Origin: Chara braunii
Lineage: Eukaryota > Streptophyta > Charophyceae > Charales > Characeae
Assembly (NCBI GenBank): GCA_003427395.1
Contig: BFEA01000012.1
Span: 4,038,817-4,058,872 of the forward strand
Reading direction: 5' to 3'
DNA length: 20,056 nt
Below the pieces are notes generated by a model. It was not told the origin of the DNA. It did not search any database and saw only the letters and a program-made list of their open reading frames with translations. The position numbers were made by a program, and so were the translations under genes. Numbering within the stretch: the first letter of the stretch is position 1; every line of letters starts with the position of its first letter. Positions 1 to 8,391 of this stretch are shown here, piece after piece.

Positions 1-99
1 AACTGGCTGGCTGTAGTTACCACAGGGAGAACTGGCTGGCTGTAGTTACCACAGGGAGAACTGGCTGGCTGTAGTTACCACAGGGAGAACTGGCTTGTG
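1..99. repeat. 29-bp minisatellite, about 3.4 copies
   Basis: A 29-bp unit beginning AACTGGCTGGCTG starts at 1, 30, 59 and 88. The first three copies are identical and the fourth diverges after about ten bases. The array probably continues left of the window. No coding or RNA role is visible. Confidence 0.95.
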
Positions 100-371
100 G
101 CAGCCAAGCGTTCATAGTGACGTTGCTTTTAGATCCTTCGACAACCTGTGAAGCAGGGACGGAGAGGATATGGTCATTCTCACCAAGGGAAGAGCAACAA
201 CCCGTGGAGCAGGGAGGGAGAGAATCAAGGCAGACAAGGAAACAATGGTGCACGCTATCAACGAGACACGATAAAAGGAGTTGTGGCATGGAAAATTGGA
301 GATGGGCATGTCTCAAGAAAGGAAGGTGGACGAGTGCGAACAGGAGCACGCTGGACCATGGAGGGGATGGA

Positions 372-743
372 GGCAGCAAGGAGGAATGCAGCCATCTACC
401 GCCAAGCACAGAAAGAGAGAAGGGAGGGGTTGATTGGGCAAGGGTTTGAAAAAAACGATGCTGCATGCGAGTGTTGGGGCAGCAAGGAGGAATACAGCCA
501 TTTAAGGCCAAACACAGGAAGAGTGGAAAGGGGTCGATTGAGCAAGGGTTTGAAATAAACGATGCTGCATGCGAGTGTTGGGGCAGCGATTGAGCAAGGG
601 TTTGAAATAAACGATGCTGCATGCGAGTGTTGGGGCAGCGATTGAGAAAAGGTTTGAAATAAACGATGCTGCATGCGAGTGTTGGGGCAGCGATTGCGCA
701 AGGGTTTGAAATAAACGATGCTGCATGCGAGTGTCGGGGAGAC
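372..743. repeat. Nested minisatellite: two ~107-bp units, then four 52-bp units
   Basis: Two longer units (about 372-478 and 479-585) share a CAGCAAGGAGGAAT block followed by a block containing GATGCTGCATGCGAGTG. The second block then continues alone as a 52-bp unit starting at 536, 588, 640 and 692. The copies differ by only a few bases. Open frames cross the array on both strands because 52 is not a multiple of three, so the frame rotates from copy to copy. Nothing resembles a known protein. The long minus-strand frame reaching back to about 17 is read here as a by-product of the repeat. Confidence 0.93.
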
Positions 744-1325
744 TGTGGTGTTCTCTGGACTGACTTGCCCATCACTGTCGAAAAGGAGCCAGAGAGAGCC
801 AGACTGTTGTTCCCTCTAGCAGAAAGGAGGGAGGCAGTAGCTGCCAAACAAAAAAAGAGAAATGTGCTAAAATTTAAAACGTTGAATGCTGGGGGGGGAA
901 AAAACAAACACATTGAATGCCTTTCAATTCCAAGTAAGGTCCAGACCCTCGTTGCTTCTTCCCAATTCTCACACCACACTTGGATGGAGACTACCCAAAA
1001 ATTATCACCCGAAAGTCGAATAAAAATAGCCATGTGCGTAGCTACAGCAAGCCTGTGCACAGTTCAGGTCCAGAGGTAATGGCTGTATATACATATATTA
1101 TATATATATATATATTTTAACACAGTGCTGTGTATACAACTCCTACTAGTAGTAGCCAGAGAGCTAGGCTACCCGTTGTGCCCTGAAGGACTTGACAGAA
1201 ACTGGCGTGCATGTGTAAGGGCATACTTACACTAGCACTCTTCTAAATGCATCTTCCCACAATTATGGCCCGACCTGGATGCATCTGACCGCAATCATGT
1301 CCAGAGATGAGTCCAAGAAGTCCGA
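744..1325. other. Unique stretch without a recognised gene
   Basis: An open frame on the plus strand (666-1079) starts inside the 52-bp array and runs through unique DNA containing a G8 run at about 891-898. Its product matches no family I recognise, and I treat it as chance. A (TA)-rich tract lies at about 1086-1115. The rest, to 1325, shows no gene or RNA feature. Confidence 0.5.
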
Positions 1326-1645
1326 GTGTGAGTACACCCTACACCTCGTATGATAAGCATGGGGTTCATGCTAACTCAGAAAAGTTTAAGTGGCTCGAAC
1401 CCACCTCCAGTCCAGTGGGACTCTTAACTGATGATCAGTAGCCTTAAACGACCAGTAGATGCCAGCCATCGGCTGCGGGGGTGCCCCCTTTAGGAGGGTG
1501 TGAGTATGCCCTACACCTCGTATGATAAGCGTGGGGTTCATGCTAAGTGGCTGGAACCCACCTCCAGTCCAGTGGTGGGACTCTTTACTGATGACCAGTA
1601 GCCTTAAACGACCAGTACATGCCAGCCATCTGTTGCGGGGGCGCC
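1326..1645. repeat. 172-bp tandem duplication
   Basis: A unit beginning GTGTGAGTA and containing CCTACACCTCGTATGATAAG, the phrase CCCACCTCCAGTCCAGTG and CCTTAAACGACCAGTA occurs at about 1326-1490 and again at 1498-1645. The copies differ by small indels, including extra bases after TTCATGCTAA in the first copy. It could be part of an LTR or satellite, but no diagnostic ends are visible. Confidence 0.88.
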
Positions 1646-2154
1646 TTTCGGAGGGGGCCCCCGCGGTGGGATTACTTTCATCGACGGCGCGCGAGCCTCC
1701 AAAATTTTAGGAGAGGCTCAATCGGACTCTCAGCTTGGCTGGGGCCATGTACTGGTGCTTTAATCTCCACCGTTGGATCATAGATCCAACGACCAACCGG
1801 CAAAACTTGACAACCAATCTCTGATTAACGTTGCTTGATATAAATCAATTGATTGGCATTGATTGACTGATTGGTGTGCTGACTAATTGGCCTTCTTGAT
1901 TGGTTGATTGGTGTTGATTAATGGATCCGAATCCGAATTTGAAACCGATCAATTGACTGTCAATGGGTGATTGTGGACTCTTTTTCCCACATGAAACAGA
2001 GGCAAACCAACCACAAAACGCAGGTATCACGAGCACCATCGACAAAAGCGAACCATATGAACGTATACCCTGACAGTCTATCAGGTCTTCGCATCATCAA
2101 CTCAGCAATTTTTTTTGTTTTTTTGTTTCTTTTTTGTATCTTATGTGTTCCTCC
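1646..2154. other. Non-coding region with CCGTTGGATC palindrome and TTGATTG-rich stretch
   Basis: A short inverted repeat CGTTGGATC-ATA-GATCCAACG lies near 1772-1792. From about 1845 to 1925 the sequence is built from variants of TTGATTG. Minus-strand open frames here are simple repeat translations. No gene is recognised. Confidence 0.5.
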
Positions 2155-2620
2155 GGTCTTGATACCTTGTCAATCCACACAGTCCATCCATCCATACATC
2201 CATCGTAACGCCTGGAAATCCCCAATCTCCATACCTTATCAATCCGCACTGCCCATCCCTCCATCCATCCCTCCATCCATCCCTCCATCCATCGTAACGC
2301 CTGGAAATCGTCAATCCACACTTTCCATCGCTCCATCCATCCCTCCATCCATCGTAATACCTGGAGATCTACAATCTTGATACCTTATCAATCCACACCG
2401 TCCATCCATCCATCCATCCATCCATCCATCATAATGCCTGGAAATCGCTAGTCTTACCTTGTCAATCCACACTGTCCATCCATCCACCATCCACCATCCA
2501 CCATCCATCCATCCATCCACCATCCATCCATCCATCCACCATCCATCCATCCACCATCCATCCATCCACCATCCATCCATCCATCCACACTGTCCATCAA
2601 TTGATCGATCCATCGTAATG
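2155..2620. repeat. CATC/CATCC minisatellite with a longer period
   Basis: Runs of CCATCCATC alternate with a spacer of the form ATCGTAACGCCTGGAAATC...ACCTTATCAATCCACACTGT. This gives a higher-order unit that recurs about four to five times between 2155 and 2620. The last block switches to a CATCCAC variant. Open frames on both strands are repeat translations, not genes. Confidence 0.92.
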
Positions 2621-2707
2621 ACTGGAGATCGTCGATCTGCAGGTCGCAATGTTCATAAGCAAAACAAAAAGATTGGTCACAAAAGAAACACTATAACCGT
2701 CATAATC

Positions 2708-2848
2708 CACAACCCAGAGAGAAGTACAGCTCGACGGATGGATTGGTGAGCACAAGCATCATGGATCGCCTTACATGTACATGCGACGACAACCCAAAGC
2801 CAAGCTCCGTGGATGGGTGAGCACAAGCATCATCGATCGCCTCACAGG
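2708..2848. repeat. Imperfect tandem duplication of about 70-80 bp
   Basis: The segment ACAACCCA...GGATGG...GGTGAGCACAAGCATCAT...GATCGCC occurs at about 2708-2785 and 2787-2848, with indels in the first part. The stretch 2849-3060 that follows holds a T-rich run near 2918-2938 and nothing else I recognise. Confidence 0.8.
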
Positions 2849-3065
2849 CAAGAAGTAACGATAAAACAGATTGAAAATGATGTATCACTGTATATTATTA
2901 CTCCATAAACACTGGACTTTTTTTTTCTTTTTTTTTTTATGCCTCACATCCAGAAAGGAAAATGACAAATGAAAGAAAGAGAAAGCTCCCCAGATTGATT
3001 TCAGGCTTTCTTCATTCACCATACTGCTCACATTTTTCAATTCCAAAGCATTCTTCCTGATATAT

Positions 3066-3160
3066 GCAGCCTCCTGATGACTCAGTAGGTGACACTCCGA
3101 CGCAACAGCCTGTCACAGCCCCTCATTTGTAGTCCTCTTCTCCCTCTCTGCCTACGGTTT
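3066..3160 (+). repeat. Family E copy 1, degenerate and 5'-truncated hammerhead repeat
   Basis: Read on the plus strand, this copy begins at GCAGCC just after TATATAT and continues CUGAUGA (3074-3080). A diverged stem II and CGCAAC stand where GACGAAAC is expected. It then keeps the conserved tail CACAGCCCCTC...CTCTTCTCCCTCTCTGCCTACGG. It lacks the first stem III strand and the cleavage site, and the GAA core is changed to GCA. It should therefore be inactive. It faces copy 2 in opposite orientation. Confidence 0.75.
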
Positions 3161-3341
3161 CCCCAACCTGAAATCAACGGAACCAAAGCACTGATGAGTC
3201 GAGTCGGTGTACAGCGGAACCAAATCAGCGGTGAGATTGTATTACAGAACGAGTTTGCGAAAGAGAAGTGTTTCCTGTGATTTCTTGGAAGACGGAGCAT
3301 TCCATTGTTTATTGAGCATGTATATATATCGTCAAACAGAG

Positions 3342-3365
3342 CTGCCTACGGTAAACCGTAGGCAG
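3342..3365. other. Perfect 11-bp hairpin at the end of family E copy 2
   Basis: CTGCCTACGGT and ACCGTAGGCAG are perfect reverse complements separated by AA. In other E copies the left arm is altered (CTGCCCGGT and similar), so the perfect hairpin is specific to this copy, while the right arm CCGTAGGC is conserved. Confidence 0.85.
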
Positions 3366-3409
3366 AGAGGGCCAAGAGGGAGAAGAGGACAAGAAACGAG
3401 GGGCTGTGA

Positions 3410-3476
3410 CAAACTGTTTCGTCGGAGTTTCACCGACTCGTCAATCAGTAGAGGCTGAACCCTCAAAAACAGTCTG
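3410..3476 (-). ncRNA. Type III hammerhead ribozyme, disrupted core
   Basis: On the minus strand, stem III is CAGACUGU (3476-3469) pairing over 8 bp, one of them G-U, with ACAGUUUG (3417-3410). Stem I is the hairpin GAGGGUUCAGCCUC (3464-3451), with 4 bp GAGG/CCUC. Stem II is GUCGG/CCGAC with loop UGAAACU (3437-3421), and GAA follows at 3420-3418. The two strands of the core are altered. Extra U residues lie between stem III and stem I, where one unpaired nucleotide is expected. The 7-nt CUGAUGA box is replaced by the 13-nt UACUGAUUGACGA. Catalysis is therefore unlikely. The helices and their order are those of a type III hammerhead. Confidence 0.72.
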
Positions 3477-4000
3477 CAGAATCCCCTAACCTGATGATTA
3501 CACTGTAAGTGATAATCCACCTTAACCCCGGTTGTGGTTACGTATCAACGACGGCCCCGACAACTGATACCCTCTGAGGAGGTGGAGACCACCAACCACT
3601 GCCCTCAAGGTACCTGTGGCAAAAGTCAAAGCAGACTATCATTCACCCATACATATATTGTCACACTGTAAATCAGAGCGCGACGGGGAGAAAAAGGAAA
3701 AGAAGGAAAGGAAAAGAAGGAAGGAAAGCCCCACCTGTTCATCACCTCTTACGTACAAGGCCAGCCACGTGGATGACAGGTTGAGCGCTGGCTGCCCCCA
3801 TCCCCGTGTGTCACAAGGACCCACTTGCACGCAACCTAAAGGCAAAAAAAGAGGTAAAGAAAAGGAGGAGGAAACCAGACCTCACAGAGGCAAGAGAAGG
3901 AGAAAACGATCCAATCAAAGAAAAGACAAAGGAAGAAAGCAACAAATGACACATATCCCACAGATAAACCAATTGCCACTGTCAACAACAAAGTCCAACG

Positions 4001-4065
4001 TATTTTATTTATTTATTTATTTATTTATTTGTTCTCGTTTTTCTTTTCTTCAAGAAATTTGCACT

Positions 4066-4127
<62 letters not shown>
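4001..4127. repeat. (TTTA)n followed by a 60-base T tract
   Basis: A (TTTA) microsatellite at about 4003-4029 is followed, after a short unique stretch, by uninterrupted T from 4068 to 4127. The equivalent place in the 8612-9517 copy has only short T runs, so the tract grew after the two copies separated. Read on the minus strand it is poly-A. Confidence 0.95.
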
Positions 4128-4128
<1 letters not shown>

Positions 4129-4369
4129 TTCTTTCTTCAACTCCACATCTGTTGGTAGTATCGAAAGCTTTATCTGTCCTACGATTAGTGTTGCTCTTGA
4201 CCAACCTGCTTGATTCTATTGACCAGTCAGGAAGAGGAAGAGGAGCCCCCACCCCACCCTGGCAGATAGGACAGGCACGCTGAGAGGAGGATGACGTGGA
4301 TGTTCACAAGGATACCCAAGCAAGGAGAGCTGCTTCAGCACAGCATTCAGCAGGACGGCTACCGTCTTC

Positions 4370-4458
4370 ACCCGAATAGAACGCCCGGTCATTATAGCCG
4401 TATTTGGTGCAATTTTAAGTCCAGATACGGCTATAATGACCGGGCGTTCTATTCGGGT
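4370..4458. mobile_element. 89-bp perfect-arm palindrome, MITE-like insertion in family P
   Basis: A 34-bp left arm (4370-4403, starting ACCCGAATAGAACGCCCGG) and a 34-bp right arm (4425-4458) are exact reverse complements around a 21-base spacer (4404-4424). The related P copy at 8612-9517 has no such palindrome at the matching point (near 9240), between CATTCAGCA-GACGGCTA and CATC...AAAACAGT...CTGACAAAGG. It therefore looks like an insertion into this copy. A TCA lies on each side and may be a short target duplication, although part of it overlaps the palindrome edge. No transposase is present. Near-perfect arms suggest a young event or ongoing arm homogenisation. Confidence 0.8.
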
Positions 4459-4767
4459 CATCCCATCCCATCAAAACAGTCCTGACAAAGGAAAGGACAT
4501 GCTGTCCACATGTCAAAAAAACAGCAGGACGTTCATCACAGTGCGGCATCATGCAGTCCTGATAGCGTCCTTGAGCACAAAAGGGACAACGAATGTCTGG
4601 GTGATAGGGAGGGATGTGTGTACAATGAGGAAATGGTGGACAGCTTTCGGCACAGACGGCGGCGGCGGCTGCAATAGATTGATAATGGTGGCGGCATAGG
4701 TGATGAATTCAGGAGCCAAGACGCACCCCGACCCTGTCCAGACAGGTGTCACAGGAGAGTCGGTCAA

Positions 4768-5419
4768 TAATCCAGAATACCCTCCCTCGGCCCGACTTCA
4801 CCCTGCCGTCTTTCCCCTTCCTCCCGGCCTCCTTCCACCTCCTCCTCTTCCTCTTCACGCTTTTTCCGATGCTCGTCTCCCCTCGCCTCTTCCCTTGCTG
4901 TATACGTCACTCAATCTCTAATCTGCCTTCTGCTTTCTGTCCTCCCTCCGCTCTACTTCTCCCTGCCGCCTCCCTTTTCGCCCTGCCTTCTCTGGACCTT
5001 CACTTAAAACCTCCCTCTGCCCTCCCTTCGCCTGGCCACCTCACTCCCCTTCCCTCCCTTCGCCCAATCTCCGCCTGACCTCCTTCCCTCTATCTCCTCC
5101 ATCCTCCTCCTTCCTCCGCCCGATTTGCACTCACCTCCTCCTTCCCCCAATCTCCTTCCTCCCCTTCCTTACTTGACCCGATCTCCACCTGACCTCCTGC
5201 TTCTGCCCTACTCTCTGCCCCCTTTCCCCCCCTGCCTACTGGCCTCCTCCGCACCCTACTCTCTTCAACTTCCCTCTGGCCTCCGTCCACCTGGCCGCCT
5301 CATTCCCCTTCGCCCGCCCCCTTCGTTCGCCCGATCTCTGTCTGACTTCCTCCTTTCCCCGATCTCCTTCCTCCCCTTCCTTCCTCAGCCCGATCACCAC
5401 CTGACCTCCTCCTTCAATT
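4768..5419. other. Strand-asymmetric pyrimidine-rich tract
   Basis: For about 650 bp the plus strand is almost entirely C and T, with phrases such as CTCCTTC, CCTCCCTTCGCC and TGACCTCC recurring irregularly, for example CCGATCTCC...CTGACCTCCT near 5180, 5330 and 5390. This suggests an old degenerate minisatellite. Pro/Ser/Leu-rich open frames on the plus strand, and Glu/Gly/Arg-rich ones on the minus strand, follow from composition and are not taken as genes. Confidence 0.75.
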
Positions 5420-5531
5420 CCTCCCTCCGTCCTACTCCCTACCTCCCCCTTCCTCCCTCGACCGGCCGCCCTTCCTTCTTAACGCCCGACCGAGGGAGGA
5501 AAGGGGAGGTAGGGAGTAGGACGGAGGGAGG
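5420..5531. repeat. Inverted repeat with 41-bp arms
   Basis: The left arm 5420-5460 (CCTCCCTCCGTCCTACTCCC...) and the right arm 5491-5531 are reverse complements with a single mismatch, separated by a 30-base spacer. The last part of the right arm (GGAGGTAGGGAGTAGGA) is repeated directly once more up to about 5544. The arms are pyrimidine-rich and purine-rich respectively, so this marks the point where the strand asymmetry flips. Confidence 0.92.
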
Positions 5532-5544
5532 TAGGGAGTAGGAT

Positions 5545-5968
5545 GGAGATAAAGAAAAGGAAGAGGTGCTTCTTTTTCTTTATCTGGTGGACTTAAGCGC
5601 TACATTTATTACCAAGATCGCTCCATTTTTTTTAAACATCTCAACACGGTTGCACACGGGCAAGAAGGAGAGAGAGAGGGAAAGCAGGAGAGAGAGAAAA
5701 ACGCATTTCACCTAAAACACTTCCTCCTCCTCTCGCTCTTCCTTCCTCGCACCTTCGTCTTTGTCCTCCTTGTCTGTCTCCTCCACCACCAAACGTACGT
5801 CTTCTGCCTCCTCAAGATCTTCCTCCTCAACATTCTCCCTCGGTGTTTTCTCTTTGGAGCGGCCTTATGATTAACTGCCCTGCGCCAGGTATTTCAGGCT
5901 ATCGATGTTTCTTTCCATTTCTTTCCATATTTTACTCTCTTCCTCCCCAGTCCCACCACACTGAGTCA

Positions 5969-5969
<1 letters not shown>
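5545..5969. other. Unassigned stretch
   Basis: Short purine-rich (GAGA) and pyrimidine-rich (CCTCCTC) runs alternate. No gene, RNA or clear repeat boundary is seen. Confidence 0.4.
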
Positions 5970-6016
<47 letters not shown>

Positions 6017-6045
6017 CACACACACCACCACCACCACCACACAAT
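5970..6045. repeat. (CT)n and (CAC)n microsatellites
   Basis: Alternating CT runs from about 5971 to 6014 and passes into CACACACACCACCACCACCACC up to about 6043. Ser-Leu and His frames across it are repeat translations. The following 6046-6455 contains a loose (AGCAC)-type repetition near 6280-6335 and no recognised gene. Confidence 0.95.
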
Positions 6046-6455
6046 AGCCTGACCCGCTTTCCCGCAGTGACCCCCATCCCCCCATTATCTACCTCCTCCC
6101 CAAAAAAGAAAAGGAATGCAAGGTTTCTTTAATGGCTTTTTCAAAAGGGGCTGGGGGTGTGGGTTCGAGGTGAAGTAGAAACACTCACTCTAGCAGGAAT
6201 ACACGTCGAAGCTCACGTCGGAGTACTTAGCAGCAACTCACGATCCACGCGCGAACCACCGACGCACACAGCACCAATTCACGAAAGCACCAACTCACCA
6301 AGTACGAAGCGCCAAAGCACTAAGCACGGAGCACGTCGACCAGGTGGGAGTAGGCCCGGGAGTAGCGAGTAGGCGAAAGCAGAGTCGTAGGCGCGGGAAT
6401 AGACGTGGAGTGGCAGTAGGCGCGTCGAGCACCGGGCCTGAGAACCTGGGCCGAC

Positions 6456-6540
6456 GGGCTGTTACAAACTGTTTCGTCGGAGTTTCACCGACTCCTCTCC
6501 ACGTTGATGAAGCTGAGCGTGAGCTAACCCCATCCCCGTA
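6456..6540 (-). repeat. Family E fragment joined to a family P fragment
   Basis: 6456-6494 is the minus-strand hammerhead 3' half (GAGUCGGUGAAACUCCGAC then GAAACAGUUUGU). It runs directly into CTCTCCACGTTGATGAAGC...CCCCATCCCCGTAT (about 6495-6540), a diverged piece of the P conserved box in plus orientation. The direct E/P junction shows that pieces of the two families recombine or belong to one element. Confidence 0.65.
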
Positions 6541-6557
6541 TAGAGAGCTATATATAT

Positions 6558-6655
6558 CGTCAAACAGAGCTGCCCGGTAAACCGTAGGCGGAGAGGGAGG
6601 GAGAAGAGGACAACAAACGAGGGGTTGTGACAGACTGTTTCGTAGGAGTTTCACA
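6558..6655 (-). repeat. Family E copy, truncated in the hammerhead
   Basis: It starts at the TATATATCGTCAAACAGAGCTG border and carries the purine/pyrimidine tract and the 3' half of the hammerhead (AACUCCUACGAAACAGUCUG on the minus strand). It stops inside the stem II/CUGAUGA part and is joined directly to family P in minus orientation. Stem II has lost pairing. Confidence 0.7.
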
Positions 6656-6790
6656 GATAAACCTGTTATCCACGTGGCTGGCCTTGTAAGTAAGAGGTGA
6701 TGAACAGGTGGGGCTTTCCTTCCTTACTTCTTTTTCTTTCCTTGTTTTGCTTTTTTTGGCCTTAGTGCTCTGATTCACGGTGTATATATA
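6656..6790 (-). repeat. Family P fragment, minus orientation
   Basis: This is the reverse complement of the first part of P: CCTGTTATCCACGTGGCTGG, CTTGTAAGTAAGAGGTGATG, AGGTGGGGCTTTCC, then a T-rich part and CTCTGATTCACGGTGTATATA. It matches 3651-3785 in reverse and ends in a TA-rich tract. Confidence 0.78.
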
Positions 6791-6992
6791 CATATATATA
6801 TGTTGTGCATGCTTTAAAGGTATGGTTGATGCTAGAGGTTTTAGCTCCTGTTGTGACGAAGTTGCTTACCTGAATGGTTTTCGTCCTACAGATCAGCGGG
6901 AGGGCTGCTACCATCGCCCGCATCCTTATAACAGTTGTCCTATCTGTTGTGAGGGTCTTACTTAAACATACCTTGCACCCTGATAAAATGTG

Positions 6993-7290
6993 CAGGTGCG
7001 CTGAAAAGAGTGTACAAGAATGTGCAAAGATGGGAAACCCTTCACTAAAACTGCAAAACAGTGAAGAATACAGTAAAAGAAGAACAAACGTTTGTGTCAT
7101 TTTACTTTGTTTGTACCCGGCGCCCTAACACCCTCAAAGAAAACGTTTGAAGGGTGAAAATGAGAATAAAAAGTGAAGAAGGAAGTGTAGGTGCGTTGAA
7201 AAGCGAACATGGTAGACTCTTCACCAAAACTCCAAAATTGTGAAAGAAAGAAGAATGCAGTAAAAGAAAGAAGATGTTTGTGTCATCTTC
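6993..7290. repeat. Two diverged tandem copies of a ~120-bp unit
   Basis: AGGTGCGCTGAAAAG...CTTCACTAAAACTGC...AATACAGTAAAAGAA...TTTGTGTCAT at 6993-7115 is repeated with changes at 7187-7290. A weaker third match (GAATACAGTGAAATAA...TTGTGTCATTCCAGTTTGTAC) lies at about 8088-8162. The stretch 6791-6992 before it is unassigned. Confidence 0.7.
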
Positions 7291-7349
7291 TTAAAAAAAA
7301 TATCCCTCTGCCTATTGATTTTCCTTTCTGCTCCTTGTGTTTAACACCT

Positions 7350-7475
7350 CTTCCTTCACTCTACCTCTTTCCCATAGCGTGCAAGTGGGTTGTTATGGCA
7401 TACGGGGATGGGGGCAGCTCACGCTAAACTTCATGAACGTGGCGATCCTTGTATCTGAGAGGCACGGTGGAAGAG
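7350..7475 (-). repeat. Family P fragment, diverged
   Basis: GCGTGCAAGTGGGTTGTTATG, ACGGGGATGGGGGCAGC, CGCTAAACTTCATGAACGTGG and CTTGTATCTGAGAGG follow the minus-strand order of the P conserved box. This is one of the more diverged copies. Confidence 0.7.
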
Positions 7476-7719
7476 GAGTTCAAAAGACCGAGAAATTTAA
7501 TGATTTCAATGTGTTTTTGTTTTTGTTTTTATCCTTTGTTCAACAACAGAAAACTTTCATCAAGAAATAAAAGATGAAAAAACATTTTATTTTAAAAAAA
7601 AATCATCATATTTAAAAATTATCATTCCAATGTTTGTCCAATTCTAAAATTTTCAGTTTTATTTGACAAGTTTCCGTCTAAAAATGAGTTTTCCCATCCA
7701 GATACATCTATTTGTTGAA

Positions 7720-7892
7720 GATGGAATGGACGTCTGGACGAGTTTATGAAATAGTTTAATTAAATTTTCATTCTATTACAAGAAATATCTTCTAACTTAG
7801 ATTGGACTAACCTATTTATGACTGAAAATCTGTATATGGAATGACAGTTTAATTAAAATATTTCATGAACTCGTCCAGACTTTCATTCCATC
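7720..7892. mobile_element. AT-rich foldback (MITE-like) element
   Basis: The arms at 7720-7776 and 7834-7892 are imperfect reverse complements over about 55 bp. They share GATGGAATG, GTCTGGACGAGTT, ATGAAATA and TTTAATTAAA, with a spacer of about 57 bases. No transposase is present. The AT-rich surroundings (7476-8240) hold several further copies of the word GGAATGAC on either strand but no gene. Confidence 0.75.
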
Positions 7893-8247
7893 TCTAGCAT
7901 GCAATTAAAATAAGAAGGGATACCCCATTCTTGGAAGGAAAATTTTCAAGTATCACGGATAATTTTAAAAGTGGAATGACATTTTTTAAGATTGAAAGAA
8001 AATTTAAAATTTATAATGTATTTTTTTATAGAATTATTATTTAATTCAGGAAAAGTTTTCTGTTGAGTGTAATTTTTATTTTTTGTAAACCACTGAAAGA
8101 AATAAGAATACAGTGAAATAACGAAGAATAGGACATTGTTTTGTGTCATTCCAGTTTGTACGTCTCTTTGTTTGTCTATCCTTTCATTTTTCTTTTTTTC
8201 GCTCATCTTATTTATTTTTCTACTTTACATGCTTACGATTTTAGTCG

Positions 8248-8391
8248 ATAGTTTTGTGACAATATATATATATATATATCGTCACAAACAGAACTGTCCG
8301 GTAAAACCGTAGGCAAAGAGAGAGAAGAGGACAACAAACGAGGGGCTGTGACAAACTGTTTCGTCGGAGTTGCACCGACTCATCAGGAGGC

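Larger units (their letters stand above)
3330..3549 (-). repeat. Family E copy 2, nearly full-length hammerhead-bearing repeat
   Basis: The minus strand reads through GGTGGATTATCACTTACAG, TAGGGGATTCTGCAG, the ribozyme (3410-3476), CACAGCCCCTCG, a pyrimidine tract and a hairpin, ending GTTTGACGATATATATA at the (TA)n border. The same order is seen in the copy at 10551-10748, which allows the unit to be defined. No protein is encoded. This matches what is known of plant retrozymes, which are short non-coding retroelements with a type III hammerhead in each LTR. I cannot see a pair of LTRs, a primer-binding site or a target-site duplication, so the class stays open. Confidence 0.75.
3651..4767 (+). 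repeat. Family P copy 1, long dispersed repeat of about 1.1 kb
   Basis: It begins at ACATATATTGTCACACTGTAAATC and runs past AGCCCCACCTGTTCATCACC, the conserved box around CCACGTGGATGACAGG (3767-3782), CCCCCATCCCCGTGTGTCAC and CCCACTTGCACGCAACC. A purine-rich stretch, an (ATTT)n/T60 tract and CTTTATCTGTCCTA...CTTGATTCTATTGACCA follow. It ends at TGTCACAGGAGAGTC. The copy at 8612-9517 follows the same order throughout. Plus-strand open frames are interrupted and compositionally biased. On the minus strand both copies show short related frames around PPPSVPK, but both are broken. Function is unknown. Confidence 0.85.

Noticed and set aside
17-1060. 347-codon minus-strand open frame
   Set aside because: It runs through the 52-bp and 107-bp arrays and unique DNA with no recognisable domain. 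The repeat period not divisible by three makes open frames on several phases likely.
2097-2749. Trp-Met-Asp-Gly and His-Pro-Ser repeat proteins on either strand
   Set aside because: Translations of the CATC minisatellite.
3191-3240. Another CTGATGAGTC word on the plus strand, possibly a further hammerhead
   Set aside because: No GACGAAA box, no matching stem II closing strand and no stem III partner nearby. Treated as chance or a highly decayed piece.
3564-3571. GGTATCAG on the minus strand, resembling the start of a tRNA-Met primer-binding site
   Set aside because: Only 8 bases match, and it lies upstream of the ribozyme in element orientation, where a primer-binding site after a 5' LTR is not expected. 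The copy at 10551-10748 does not keep it.
4746-5541. Pro/Ser/Leu-rich open frames of 110-138 codons
   Set aside because: They follow from the C/T composition of the strand. No domain, no start context, and internal decay of the short repeats.
6155-6175. GGGTTCGAGG as a tRNA B-box
   Set aside because: No A-box or cloverleaf-forming sequence in the preceding 80 bases.
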